Shown: positions 31,761-42,735 of the stretch, piece after piece
Layout of the letters: each line of letters opens with the position of its first letter
Position numbering within the stretch: the stretch's first letter is position 1
Source of the DNA: Apostichopus californicus
Taxonomy: Eukaryota > Echinodermata > Holothuroidea > Aspidochirotida > Stichopodidae
DNA length: 42,735 bases
Reading direction: 5' to 3'
NCBI GenBank assembly: GCA_020650975.1
Contig: JAIPMN010000582.1
Location: forward strand, 1 to 42,735
Position numbers and translations under genes: made by a program
Notes under the pieces: generated by a model
Databases searched by the model: none
What the model saw: only the letters and a program-made list of their open reading frames with translations
Told to the model about the DNA's origin: nothing

Positions 31761-33700
31761 CTGTAACATAAGCAAATATCACTGAGTATATTTTCAGCAA
31801 AGATTATTGAGTTGCTCCCATGAGTATGTAAAGTTGATGATTGCTATAATTCAGGCAAATCTTCAAGAGGAAATTGATTTAACTAGTAAATTTTGATTTC
31901 AAGCCCTTACAGATTTTAGCATACATGTGGCTAAAAAAATTGTGAAATTCTAGTCATGTTTACAACAGTATCTCATCTTCATTGGCTATCGATACATATA
32001 TTCAGGTATTGCTGGAATAACCCAGGACAGGGTTCTTTATAAAAAAAAGGTTCATGCAATACTTGTGTTTTAGCTGATCAAACATGATGTTAAGGTAATT
32101 ATATAAAAATAATGTACAGAAAATAAACAAACGTAAGCTCTATGTTGGTTATATTGTGGGTCACACTATCAGGATGTTACCAAATGATAATAACATAACT
32201 TGACAGCAAACTCCACACAAATACAGTATGTATGTACTGTTACTTTCACTGCGACACATCTTTCTGTACTACATCATTTTGATATAAAAACTGTATGAGG
32301 TGTGAATAAGTAGAATTTACTGTTTGTTGTTTGCCTAAGAGTTGGCACACACTGACACTAACTGACAAAGCAAACAGTGTTAATTCTATTATGACTGATC
32401 AAAGTTCATCATTAATCATTCCTGCTTTACAGTATGAACCATTGTATCTGTGGCTGCACTGCTCATATTAAAATCTGAAAATTACTGTAGGTGAAAGTAT
32501 TTGACACACAATTATATTAATAATGACAACAGCTAGGTCCCATATGAAAAAATTCTTTGGTGAAACATGATCAAACCATCATGCCAAAGTGAACTGAGAT
32601 TTTGTATACCTGATGTTGCTGCTTCAAGAATCTGACATTTTATGCTGCATGTACAAGTAACATATATTTGAACAATCTTCTATAGTAACATCATGAGTTT
32701 GCACATTCATTACCAGTGATTATACAGTAGCAGCTTTCACTCCATGGGCTATTAAGAGCTGCTACTTTAATAACAAGTACTGAGAAGGTTTCATATGTGT
32801 CGCTTTCATTACAGCAATAATATAATCCAACACATACAAAATAAAAGTTTTTTCAATCGTTTCGGTTTTTGTACTAAATGGAGACAGGTAATTAAGTAGA
32901 CCATAATGAGGATTGAGGATAGTGATTTAAATGATATATACTTGTTAATACTTATGGAGGTGAAATTATCAAAATATTAAAACCAAAACAGGTTCATACT
33001 GTATGTACTATATAGCCTTAGCCTCCTTGCAAATGTACCGGAACCATGGATTCAAGCACTCCATATTAGGCACTCACATGAAGCATTTTAAAACTGTCCA
33101 AAGTTTCCCGTCTAAAGAGGAATGTCCAGGGGAAAGTAAATTTTTGACAGATGAAAGAATTGCATGTATTCCAATTATAAAATTGGTTATTGCAATTTGT
33201 ACAATAAGTGAACTTGAAGCACACAGGTCACAGCAAAATATTTTGTTTTCAGTTACAATGTTTTGACCTTGGATTAGATAGGGTTCCAACTTCAACAAAG
33301 TGGATGAGTAAGATACTGTACTAATGACACAGTGCATTCATATTAAAAAAAAATGTCATATGCAAACTATGAAATATTACACCTCTTTGCTGCAAGGAAT
33401 CTCCTTTGCTGCAAGGAAACTTCTAAAGTCTCTCTAAACCAGTAGATGGAAAACTCTCCACTCCTAGGTAACCGTACACGAACAAATTCCGATGGAAAAA
33501 AATCAACTTGAAAAATAACGATCCAGACACTTTGGATGGTCGAATGAGAAGGAAGAGCGGTGACCGGAGGAGCCGGTCATAGAGGGTGCACAGTGTTAAA
33601 AGGTTACCAGGGCATTCTAGAATGAGGGTGCTTAGGTTGTGGGGAGACAGGTAAGCGAGGAACAAAGTAAATCTATTGGCACCTAACAATAGAGCCCTAA
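31761..33700. other. Upstream DNA, no gene seen
   Basis: AT-rich. A short direct duplication CTTTGCTGCAAGGAA lies at about 33390-33420. The open frames 33003-33266 (plus) and 33423-33689 (minus) have no recognisable product. Confidence 0.5.
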
Positions 33701-33739
33701 CTTTGACAGTCTTTCAACATGTTATATATTCATACCTAT

Positions 33740-33800
33740 GCATTAAATTAAATTCAAATTTATTTTGTCATATGTACAGTTCACAAAAGTCAATCGAAGT
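33740..33800 (-). mobile_element. Possible LINE tail, minus strand
   Basis: Read on the minus strand: CATATGACAAAATAAATTTG then AATTTAATTTAATG. This resembles the (ATTTGA)n 3' end of CR1-like LINEs. There is no coding remnant next to it, so it is tentative. Confidence 0.35.
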
Positions 33801-34069
33801 ATATGAATATACAGTAAATAAAAATAATTGACACTAGAAAGACCAAAGATTGTTTATCAAGCTAGTGACCACAAGAGTGACAAGACGCACTGGAATTGTG
33901 ATTATATCACTTATAATATCAAACTATCAAATTATTTTGATAGCTTGAAAATATGGTGTCGGTCATGACTTTATGACTGTACTTTGTATGAAGCCACTGC
34001 CCTGATGTTTTGATTTGATGTGTAGCCTTTTTGGTTTGTACACACAACTCTGAGAAACTAGAAAGCTAT

Positions 34070-34235
34070 CAGACTTAGTGATTCCTTGCCTTATAAGTTT
34101 ATATACTGTATGGAATCACCAGATTGATAGAGCAACTGAGGAAAATGTGTCTGAAAGACAAGTACCAGAACATCAGAAAAAGAATTCCAGATAACTACCC
34201 TTCTGAAAGTTGATAACACATAAGTCATTCAGGCC
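34070..34235. repeat. Dispersed repeat copy shared with 18055-18215
   Basis: Colinear with the intron 3 copy through CTTAGTGATTCCTTGCCTT, GATTGATAGAGCAACTGA-G, AAAATGTGTCT and ACTACCCTTCTGA-AGTTG. It carries a short insertion (ATAAGTTTATATACTGTATG) not in the other copy. Confidence 0.7.
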
Positions 34236-35985
34236 GCAACAATTTTTTTAAAACAAACCACCAACTGGCCAGTGATTGGCCACTGAGGCTAAAATTCTAC
34301 TCACCCAAATGAAAATTCTACTCACCAGTTTTATCGCTAATTGTTTTTGTGATATACAGTAGGCCTAGGTAGTTTGGCCTAACACTATAGGCTACCACCA
34401 TGTATACGTAGTGTTGTTTTTGGTTATGCACAGCAAAACAATCTATTTTATTGGGGTTCATCTAAACTCTAAAGTGTTTTAAACATAAGAAATGAAAAAA
34501 GTGTGAAAACTTGTAAGTATAGTTTAAACTTGCTTTGTAAAAAGTGACCACAAATAAACAATGGCATGGCTGACCATCTGCGTACGATACAATCATTTGG
34601 GAAATAACTTTGACTTGACATGACATCAGACTATGTGTTAGTATTATTAACAAGTTAAGATAACACTTAGTGCTGACAAAAAAATGACAATTATTGTTAA
34701 ATAATCAATTACTGCGTGTCGGACTTACTGCTTTCATTGGTCAGGTTGAAGAATTAGCAATTTTTAATGACTAAAAGTTAATACCATTAAATGTAAGTTT
34801 GAGTGCCCTTGAAAGTTCAGTTCATAACACTACACTTAGTAAACCATCACCACACCTGAAAAAAAATCCCCATACATAATGTACGTAAAAGTAGTGAGCC
34901 ATTTCACACAGTTAACTCCTGTGGACTTTGGTCGTTGAACAAAAATGCGATTTGTACTTACTTCAAGCTCACTGTCGTAAACTTTCTATTTCAATCGGGA
35001 TATACATTTTAACATTTACTTTGTGCTGATAAAGCAAGAAAACCCAAAGCTCAGACAGCGATTGTGATACGAATACGCAGGCTTTTCTCCTTTGGTTAAT
35101 TTTTTAACACAAGTTCATTTTTCCGCTACTGTACCCACAAATAAGATTAAATGATGGTGTTGAATCAAGTTGAATCCTTCGAAGGAACGGAAAAAATCAC
35201 TAGACAAGTCAAAATTAACAAACATTTGTTCCCAAAAACAAAAACTTTCAACAGAACCCCAAAATGGTTAAAGAAAAACACTTTGAGACACCACACAACA
35301 ATTACTTATTTGCACTTAAACTGTACCTATGAGTATTCTTATGCACTGTATACACATGTTACCATGTGGGACATTATTCATAGTAAAACAATTGCTTCTT
35401 TCATTGTGCTTCAAAATTTTTTGCCATGGTAATTTGGTAATAGAACTACTGTAAATGTTTGGGGACAAAAGCCAAAGCTATACCTCTTATTACAGTGTGT
35501 GAATTGGGATGGGTGATTACACAAAATTAGTCATGGTCAGGTAGACCTTATCTCAATTGAGGTTGACCCACTGACTATTTTCATTTGTATCATCCTATAT
35601 AAGCAATTAGCTACCCCTGGATGTGGTTATGCATTTATAATTCTGTTCCTTGTTTTCCATTTTGGCTACATGTGCATCATTTAGTTTGGGTGATCAATGT
35701 CAAATTACTTTCGAGCTGTTGAACAGAGCTGTTCTGTAGGACATACTTGTAACAGTGTGTATGATAATACTACTGTGTTGTGTAACATTAGGCAATAGGC
35801 CTACATTGATTGGCTAACAAGTTAATAAACTAGAAAGCCTATCGTTTAAAGGCAGTGATTGAATTAGCCACGCGCCAAAATGTTTAGCATAAAGCATTAT
35901 GCGCTCGCCAGTCGCCAAACTCCACTCGTGAGTTGGCGGCCGTATTTGTCGAGGCCTGTTGGAAGTCGAATAAAAAGTACATCAA
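34236..35985. other. Upstream DNA with possible old transposon ends
   Basis: Two places carry CAGTGATTG-like words with subterminal repeats: 34275-34330 (CTAAAATTCTACTCACC, repeated as GAAAATTCTACTCACC) and 35860-35960 (CGCGCCAAAATG, CGCTCGCCAGTCGCCAAACT, GAGTTGGCGGCC). They may be ends of hAT-like relics, but no matching inverted end or duplication was found. The rest is plain AT-rich sequence. Confidence 0.35.
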
Positions 35986-35989
35986 CATT

Positions 35990-36120
35990 TATTTTTACAT
36001 ATAAGGATTTCAGACTTGTTGACACCTGTTGACCTAAAATAACCTTTGACCTCCACATGAGCATCTTCTTGTCAAAATGCTTTATCCACATACCAAATAC
36101 GATGTTTATGGTGTTTGACT
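35990..36120. repeat. TGACCTC-family unit with near-perfect DR1
   Basis: ATAAGGATTTCAGACTTGTT, then CTGTTGACCTAAAATAACC, then TTTGACCTCCACATGAG. The DR1 at 36040-36052 is TAACCTTTGACCT, one base from perfect, as at 16033. Confidence 0.7.
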
Positions 36121-37905
36121 AAGTACTGGCTAAAATCAAGTTCTCAATGGCAATTTCCTGAATTACAACATGTACACGTCACTTAATGTCATGACTTTGG
36201 AGAGCAGCTAAATTAATTATTTACTGATAATGGTTCTTTGACTCAGGATTGTTAACCAACTCATCACATGTTATATGTTCTTCATGTCTACATGTAGAAA
36301 AATTCAAGTGCCTATTTCTTCTACTGGCAAACAGCAAAATCATTGTATAAATTAGAATATTAGTATTTCTAGTACACAGTTATCTATCAATGTTGAGTAA
36401 AATAAATATGCAGTATACATGTCATTCATGTCAAACTTCAAATCAATCGTACAGGGTATATATTCAATTCGTATGGTCACGCTAAAAACATATCCATTGA
36501 CAAACCAAACAGAAAAAAATATATAAACTTTTACCAACTTGCGTGAATTATTGCAACACACATGGCACAAAGGTCATTTAACTGAATGAGTAACTGACCA
36601 ATAGCAAACCAGAGGAGGGGGGGGGGGAGAAATTTAGAAAAAATAAACGAGAAACAGCAAAGCAAGAAAGGTTTAAATGACTCAGTGTCTATAATTATTG
36701 ACAAGACAGGATTCAGATTTGTCCTTTCTTGAAATATGCATATAAAAATCATACATTATGTGATACACATGTTGGTACACAAACAAAATTTAACACAAAG
36801 TAGACACTAAAATCCCAGTTAAATGTTCTGAGAGCCTTCTAAAGGTAAACTAATTACTTTTTCATTACGGTTAAATTAATATAAGAATATGGAATTCATT
36901 TGCAAAAAAAAGCAATAGGCACAGCACAGATAGGCAGTCTTCCAATCAATTTACTTTCACAATGTGCCAAAAGGACTGTACATTTGAAGCTTCTAACTAC
37001 TTATGAAATAATTGCACAGTGAAAGGTAGTTTGGTAGCAATGTACCTAAAGTAGAAAATGAGCATGGATGATTGTTCCGACTAGCTTCACAATCTACTAT
37101 ATCTCTAGTGCAAGCAATCTATACAGTGTATGAAAGGTTTCAGTAACTTGCAAACACTGCTACTGTCGCTGCTGTTCGGCAACTAAGGCTGCATGATATG
37201 ACTCATTCTTCTTGAGGGTAGGTGGATTCCACAGTATGTCTGTACTATATAGCCTTGGGGTAGTGCTTCTCAATAGTCCTTACATGGGTTTGGATATACT
37301 GATGAAAATTGCCATTGGGAATAAATTATGCCTACACAACACAATCAATGGTTACAGCACTAAATTCAAATCACATCAGATATCACTATAGCAATGATAT
37401 GATAGGAAGCACTGTAAGCAAGAACAAGTCAAACTTGTTTCACTACTAGTAAGAATATAGAATCGTCACATACCTTTTTACATCTAATCAGTAATCAACA
37501 CCAATAGCTTCAGAACTAATGTACAAATTTGTATGATTTAAAAAACAAAAAAAGTCAATGAAAAATGTTCAATATTTTGGAATTTTTCATTATTTGAATT
37601 AAAATTAAGCATGCCAATACTCAAGCTTATGAACTGCATTGTAATGAGACTTTTGTATGAAACACTTCAAACAATGTATCAATGCAGAAAACACCTTGAA
37701 ACATTATATACTGTAAGAAGCAGTTTTCAAAACTACAGATTGCTTGTAAAGCAACAATGAACCAATCAGTTCACTATGCTGAAGCTTCTAACCAACAGTT
37801 ATAATTTGATATGTTGCAGTAATGTTACTAGAGAAGAAAGCTTGCATTTATTGTATAAACTAGATGTTTAACTAGTGTAGTTGTATAGATGCGATCGTAT
37901 CGTTG
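36121..37905. other. Upstream DNA, no gene seen
   Basis: AT-rich, with a G12-13 run at 36615-36627. The open frames 36352-36570 and 36531-36752 on the minus strand have no recognised product. Confidence 0.5.
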
Positions 37906-37909
37906 CCTA

Positions 37910-37987
37910 TACTTTGTGAATGCTTAACCCAATATATCTAGGGCAGATTACTTTGTGAATGCTTAACCCAATATATCTAGGGCAGAT
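37910..37987. repeat. Perfect 39-bp tandem duplication
   Basis: Two identical units, 37910-37948 and 37949-37987, each holding TACTTTGTGAATGCTTAACC and CAATATATCTAGGGCAGAT. The identity implies a recent event. Confidence 0.97.
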
Positions 37988-38009
37988 GCCAGTGCCATAG
38001 CTTCGCTGT

Positions 38010-38140
38010 TTTACAGGAGTTGCCCGCCCGCCCCTCTTTTCACCCGCCCTGCTCCTCTTTCAACCGATTTTCTCTGCCCCTATCTCAACCGCCCTTGTAC
38101 TTCCCTTCACTCCAACTCCATAGCAACTCCATAGTAACTC
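38010..38140. repeat. C-rich low-complexity tract
   Basis: Pyrimidine-rich plus strand with GCCCGCCCGCCCCTC, CACCCGCCCTGCTCCTC and three CAACTCCATAG-like short repeats (38111-38140). It gives a Pro/Ser/Leu-rich open frame (38020-38367), which is judged non-coding. Confidence 0.6.
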
Positions 38141-38342
38141 CATGCTTTGACGTTGCAGTGATTTCACCAACAACCAACTCTTCAAAGATCCTGTACCTAC
38201 AGTGTACAGATCTCTCGTTAAATTTCACACAGTTCATTACTACAATTACCCCAAACCACATGTTGGCTTTTGCGCAATGGAAGCCTATAGTGAAAGGTCT
38301 ATTATGTGCAGGGAAAAAGTCAAATCATAGAAACTGTAACAT

Positions 38343-38745
38343 GAGAGCATTGTGGTCAAGTGGTTAAGGCAGTGGACTGGTGATCTAAGGATTACAGGTT
38401 CGAGCCCTGGCCAGATCATTTGCGTTGTGTCCTTGGGCAAGGCGCTTTATCTCCATTGCCTCTCTACACCCAGGTGTATAAATGAGGACTCGCGAGGTAA
38501 CTTGTAAATATAGTTGCGTGCGCCGGTTTGTGGCTGCACCCTATGGGAAGTCCCCCGGGGGACACGTGGTTGTGGTGTACTGTGGTGCCCCAGGAGCGAT
38601 TGATTGAATTGTGCACACTTTGGTGTGTAGGTGTGACAAGTTACCAATGGCCAGGGTTGTAAAGTCGTGTGAGAGGGCCTTGGCCCTGAACAAGACTGTA
38701 AACCTAAATAATAATAAAAAATAAAATCACAACAACAAAAATACT
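38343..38745 (+). mobile_element. tRNA-derived SINE (family 2), plus strand copy
   Basis: Head GAGCATTGTGGTCAAGTGG (box A region at about 38350-38361), box B GGTTCGAGCCC (38397-38407), then CCTTGGGCAAGGCGCTTTAT, GTCCCCCGGGGGACACGTGG (a 14-bp GTCCCCCGGGGGAC palindrome) and GAGAGGGCCTTGGCCCTGAA. It ends in an AATAATAATAAAAAATAAAA tail. Same family as 31190-31597, without that copy's 36-bp duplication. Confidence 0.87.
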
Positions 38746-40400
38746 GTCAAAAGTGGGAAATTTTGCTGTAGACTAGTTGCTGTAGCTAATATGCTGATCT
38801 AGACATCACGCAATGCATACTACTGTATGGTATACAACTCTCTTACAAAGCGTCTGTTAAAAACTAATAGGCTAAGAATACGCTGTGATGTCAGAAATCA
38901 ATGTAAAAGTCATTTTGTTTTTCTACTGTTTATTAGTTACAACGTTCAACATTCAATTTATTTTCATGCACATTATATACCTATCATTATAGGCTTCCCT
39001 TGTGCACAAGCCAACGTTTTGTCAGGGGTCATTATTACTCAGTATTGTACGTTCCTGTAGAGGTATTTCCAAGTGAATGTTTTCATGGAGGACTGCAGGG
39101 ACTGCAAGTTTTTCTGAGTGGACTCATTTTTAAGACGTTGTGTCCCACGGACACAACTTTTTAAATCCACTTAACAATACTGCATATCCTTACCAGGGTT
39201 GGAAACCTTGTGAACTTTATAAACAAGATTTGCAGGAAATCTGCCATGCCAGCAGGATATTACAGCTTCAACTAATAATGATACAAACAAAGAAATGTAA
39301 AAAAAATCAGTATTCCATTTTTTTTTCTGTTGTAAAGTACCCTTATCAGGGCTGATTTTTAAGAAGTTTTTCTGTTAGTTGTTTCAACCTTGTTGTCCAA
39401 ACAAAGCCTGAGAACTAAGGCCTACAGTATGTAAGCAGCGTAAGAACAGAAAGCATCACATGCAAGGGTACCATCGAAGTGCCAATGAAGTGGATGTGTT
39501 TTCAGCTTTCAATGCTCTATACGAGAAGCTATCGCCTTATTGTACATGAGAAAATACATTGCAAAGGTTTTGCTAAACAGTACAACCAGTTACAAATAAT
39601 AATGAATTTTAAATGCTTGTAAAATTGTAAGAATGCATTGGTGGCAAGAGATCGGGGACAACAGTCAAGTGCGCGAGATTTTCCTTAACACAGCTAGCCC
39701 TTCCCTTATCTGTAACCTACTGTATATCATTACAATTCCTTCCTACCACCCATCTCCCAAAATGGACATGTAATGTTTCAGTGCACAACCCTTCTCCAGT
39801 ATCCAGTTTTCAGCAATGCAGTTTCAAACGTTTTCAAACGTTACCATTGCAGCCTCTGTACAGCTGAGTGGTGTTTTTATTTAGAATTTCATATCAACTC
39901 TTTGCACTTAAATTAGGCAAACCCAACCATCATCATTGGGTTTATGTAATAGAGTTAACTATCATAAACTACTTCCCTAAAGAGCTACTCCAAGACTTAC
40001 TCCATTTGAGAGATTCAGTGTTTCTTCACACACAAGGCTGAGGTAAGATCAAGTCTGTTGTAAATATGACAACACCAAGCCACATGTGCTTCAATTATTG
40101 ATGCTTTTCTTTGTTATATTACAATGCTTATTTTCTGTAATGGAGATGGTACAGCCCCCCCCCCCCCAATTTGAATTGAAAAAATTGAATTGCAACAAGT
40201 TCTCCCATTACTACAGTGCACAGGTCTGTTTGTAACATTAAATTAGGCATAGGTATTACTACATAGAGTAGATTTAATTTTACTGGATGGGCTACTGTAT
40301 CAACTGCCACTTGTTAAGTCAGTTCACTAAAGCTTCAAGTGTAGTATTTAATATATATTTAAATAAAACAATGGCAAACAAAGAGCTGCTTCCTTTCTTG
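38746..40400. other. Upstream DNA, no gene seen
   Basis: Plain AT-rich sequence with a C13 run at about 40155-40167. The open frames 38827-39060 and 39140-39355 match no family I know. Confidence 0.5.
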
Positions 40401-40412
40401 CTTTTATTTTGT

Positions 40413-40493
40413 AATCCCCAAAACTCACTGGTTGGGGATTTACGAGCGAAGATACTTACCTGTCTCCCACTCCCACTGTGGGAGACGGGTAAG
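40413..40493. repeat. Two adjacent hairpins
   Basis: Hairpin 1: AATCCCCAA (40413-40421) pairs with TTGGGGATT (40432-40440), 10-nt loop. Hairpin 2: CTTACCTGTCTCCCAC (40455-40470) pairs with GTGGGAGACGGGTAAG (40478-40493), with a single mismatch and a 7-nt loop. On the minus strand the left arm of hairpin 2 reads GTGGGAGACAG-GTAAG, a consensus 5' splice site. Confidence 0.85.
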
Positions 40494-40799
40494 AAAGGAG
40501 CGAAGTAAATCTTGTTTTACTCAAATATTACACAAAGAGCTCTGCATAGACAAAGAATACACAGGGGTGGAAGAAAATTTGTCACATATACTGCAATGGG
40601 GATCTACTGTACAGCGTATCAACCAAGGGCGCTGTCATAGATACAGCACTGGGTCCTAATGCGCACCATCTACACTGTTTATAGATCTCCAAAGATATTG
40701 TAGAGTGCTGTAACATACAGTATTTCAAGCTATGTGCTACTTGTGAAAATGTTTCAAAAGATCTTGTCTTCATAAGTTAACAGAATAATCCTAATAGGA

Positions 40800-41400
40800 T
40801 TTGGGTATACGGGTACATGGCCGAACATTCGGGTACCCGAAACAAAAACACACAAAACGGGTACCCGTTCTCTGGGGGAAAATTGCGTAACTGCTACGCG
40901 AGTGCTTTCATGATTTCAATAATTCCGTAGGTCTGCATGTTTTGATTAATCAAGACACACGAATAGGGAAGATTAATTTCATGAAATAACTTTCTTGTAG
41001 TGTAGTTGGTTGTTGTAAATTACTCTACTTACTATTTCAAGTTTTAGCCATTTGTAATGATTTTTTTTCGTGTGTGGAATCACTCACCACCGAAACGAAA
41101 GTATAAACCAGTGAAAACTACTCAAAATTGAAACCTTCAATCAATTGCAACAACAGCAGTTATTTTTATACATCAAAACATGAAATTTGGTTGTTCATAA
41201 CAACAGGAGTAACAATTAAAAACGTATATTATGGACGTGTATTGTCAGGTTGCATAGTGATCTGCCATTTATGTACATTGTACATTGTGTTTGGGTAGTT
41301 CCACTATTTTGTTTTCAATATTCGGTCCAGAATTTCGGGTACCCATTACCCATCGGGTAATGATAAAGAGTACCCAGTTCCAATTTTTGCTACCTGACTC
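40800..41400. mobile_element. Possible DNA-transposon relic with GGGTACCC motifs
   Basis: The palindrome CGGGTACCCG occurs at 40830-40839 and 40858-40867, and one base off at 41336-41345. GGGTA/TACCC fragments cluster at both ends of a 600-bp AT-rich segment. TTCGGGTACCCGAAA on the left mirrors TTTCGGGTACCC on the right. No clean terminal repeat or target duplication could be fixed, so the boundaries are approximate. Confidence 0.4.
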
Positions 41401-42134
41401 AGGCCTAAGTCCTATATATTTCGGAGAATTGGTTGTAAAATTAAATCACTCTCAAATTTGCACTCAGTTTAGCTGATGTGACTGAAAATACCTCAAAGAA
41501 GCTTTCTGATTGGTAGACTACTGTACCACACATGTGTAAAGTAGCTAAATGAATGGTGAGCAACATTTCGTCGATTAAATGTGCTAGTTTTTGGTGATAA
41601 AACCCAAAAGTATACTTGGAAATCTGACACAATGTGTGAATTAGGGACTTTGCAGATAATTAGTCCAGAAGTGTCCGTCAGAGATTCCTCAAAGGAATTC
41701 TCATTGATTTCAGAAACTGCAGCTTGTCAAGTTTCACCGAACTAGAAAGGATCGATCTGTTCATTTAGGGCATAGATGGAGATTACTTAGTTTGCATACC
41801 GTATGACCCGAGACACAGTAGCTTGTGAGCAATGGAAGAGTTCATATAGTGGTAGGTCTATAAGTAGGCTATAATGTGCACGTAAAAGAAAAACACGTAA
41901 AAGAAAAACGTAAAACAGAAACATATAACTTGCCACATGGTCAAATGGACCACAGAAATTTTGGCATGTTTACATCGAAGAAATTATTGTGGTATGCATG
42001 CACATTTTACATAGCAGCTCTCAATGTGGAGAGCATGAACATATTGTGAGATACAAAATCATTTTAATTGGCTTTGCTACATATTTTTTGTTAGTTTTTC
42101 CTAATAGTAATACTAGCAAAAGTTAAACTTTATG
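41401..42134. other. Upstream DNA, no gene seen
   Basis: Only a short degenerate repeat, CACGTAAAAGAAAAA twice or more at 41879-41912. No gene was recognised. Confidence 0.5.
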
Positions 42135-42667
42135 CAGACCCGTCAACTCTCCCGGCTTTACCGGGAGACTCCCGGTTTTTACCCGAATCTCCTGGCCTCC
42201 CGGTTTCATATTCTATTCTCCCGGTTTTTTAATGTTTCATCACTTGCGACATTTCTGAAAATAGCCAACAGTTAGTCCTATGCTTACAAATTATTAGTAA
42301 TTCCCCACAGTAATGCTGAACAGGAAAGGCTATTCAGTGTAGTTCGCACAGACGGTCAAGTCTCAAGCTTGATGGGACTCTATCTAGTCACAGTCACAGT
42401 ACCCAGAGTCCACTGTCCCCTGTTTCAAATGGAAGCCTACTAAAGAAACCCTGTAGAAAGCAAAGAGAGCTGCTGTGAACTACAACAAGAAACACTGATT
42501 GGATGATTCTCTCACTGTATTGCATAAGTAGACTGCTTATTGAGGAGTATTTATATCATTTCAGTTGAAAACTACCAACCTCCCTATTTTCCCCTTGTTC
42601 TCCTTATCTTTTGGCCCTGAAAAATGGTATTCTTCCTATTTTGGGGTCAAACAGGTTGACAGGTCTG
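42135..42667. mobile_element. Small terminal-inverted-repeat element, hAT-like MITE, 533 bp
   Basis: The left end CAGACCCGTCAAC (42135-42147) and the right end GTTGACAGGTCTG (42655-42667) are inverted repeats of 13 bp with one mismatch. Inside the left end CTCCCGG is repeated (42149, 42168 and two further similar copies), with a CTCCCGG-CTTTA-CCGGGAG hairpin (42149-42167). No coding capacity is visible. The flanks (ACTTTATG, AATACTCA) do not match, so the target duplication has decayed or the ends are slightly misplaced. Confidence 0.6.
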
Positions 42668-42735
42668 AATACTCATAGAGTAACATAACAAATCCTAGGC
42701 CTATACTGTTACTTAAGTCTTAGAAGAGTTGTGTC

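Noticed and set aside
34270-35870. Transposon spanning the two CAGTGATTG-like ends
   Set aside because: The two ends are in the same orientation rather than inverted, and no target-site duplication was found.
38345-38420. tRNA gene (box A and box B present)
   Set aside because: The tRNA-like head cannot be folded into a clean acceptor stem and continues into a repeated body with a second copy at 31190-31597, so it is a SINE. The same reasoning applies at 25080.

Overview
This window is invertebrate nuclear DNA. It carries one spliced gene on the minus strand, set among AT-rich introns, tandem arrays and old transposable elements. The split gene, its GT-AG introns, the tRNA-derived SINEs, a LINE tail and a hAT-type element all rule out a prokaryote. 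The kinase sequence is close to its vertebrate orthologue, and the repeats look like those of marine deuterostomes. An echinoderm, perhaps a sea cucumber, is my best guess, but it is not proven.

The gene is casein kinase 1 gamma (CSNK1G family). I could join 11 coding exons (28984 down to 3907) into one uninterrupted reading frame of 438 codons plus stop. Every junction has GT-AG ends and a consistent phase. The protein has the full CK1 catalytic core and ends in three cysteines followed by a basic run, the family's palmitoylation and membrane-anchoring tail. It therefore looks like a live gene. No other protein-coding gene could be supported, and most other open frames are by-products of tandem repeats whose period is a multiple of three.

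Layout by coordinate: 1-760 is a 45-bp tandem array. 771-3906 is the 3' flank or 3' UTR of the kinase gene and includes an array of about 85 bp (2184-3460). 3907-28984 holds the gene. Its introns contain a 45-bp array ending in a 23-bp-arm foldback (intron 7), a 37-bp array (intron 5), a 1.63-kb hAT-like element with a perfect 8-bp target-site duplication and a LINE 3' end (intron 4), an 81-bp triplication and a SINE (intron 2), and two copies of a 0.65-0.7 kb dispersed repeat that bracket exons 3-4. 28985-about 29277 is probable 5' UTR. From there to 42735 is upstream DNA or a first, non-coding intron, with two copies of a second SINE family, a hAT-like terminal-inverted-repeat element at the right edge, and a remarkable double hairpin at 40413-40493.

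The points most worth a second look are the repeat family that carries perfect TGACCT-N-TGACCT (DR1) nuclear-receptor motifs, the intron-10 donor that creates its own stop codon (a possible non-membrane isoform), and the repeats flanking exons 3-4 whose loss would stay in frame. I found no previously undescribed multi-gene system here.
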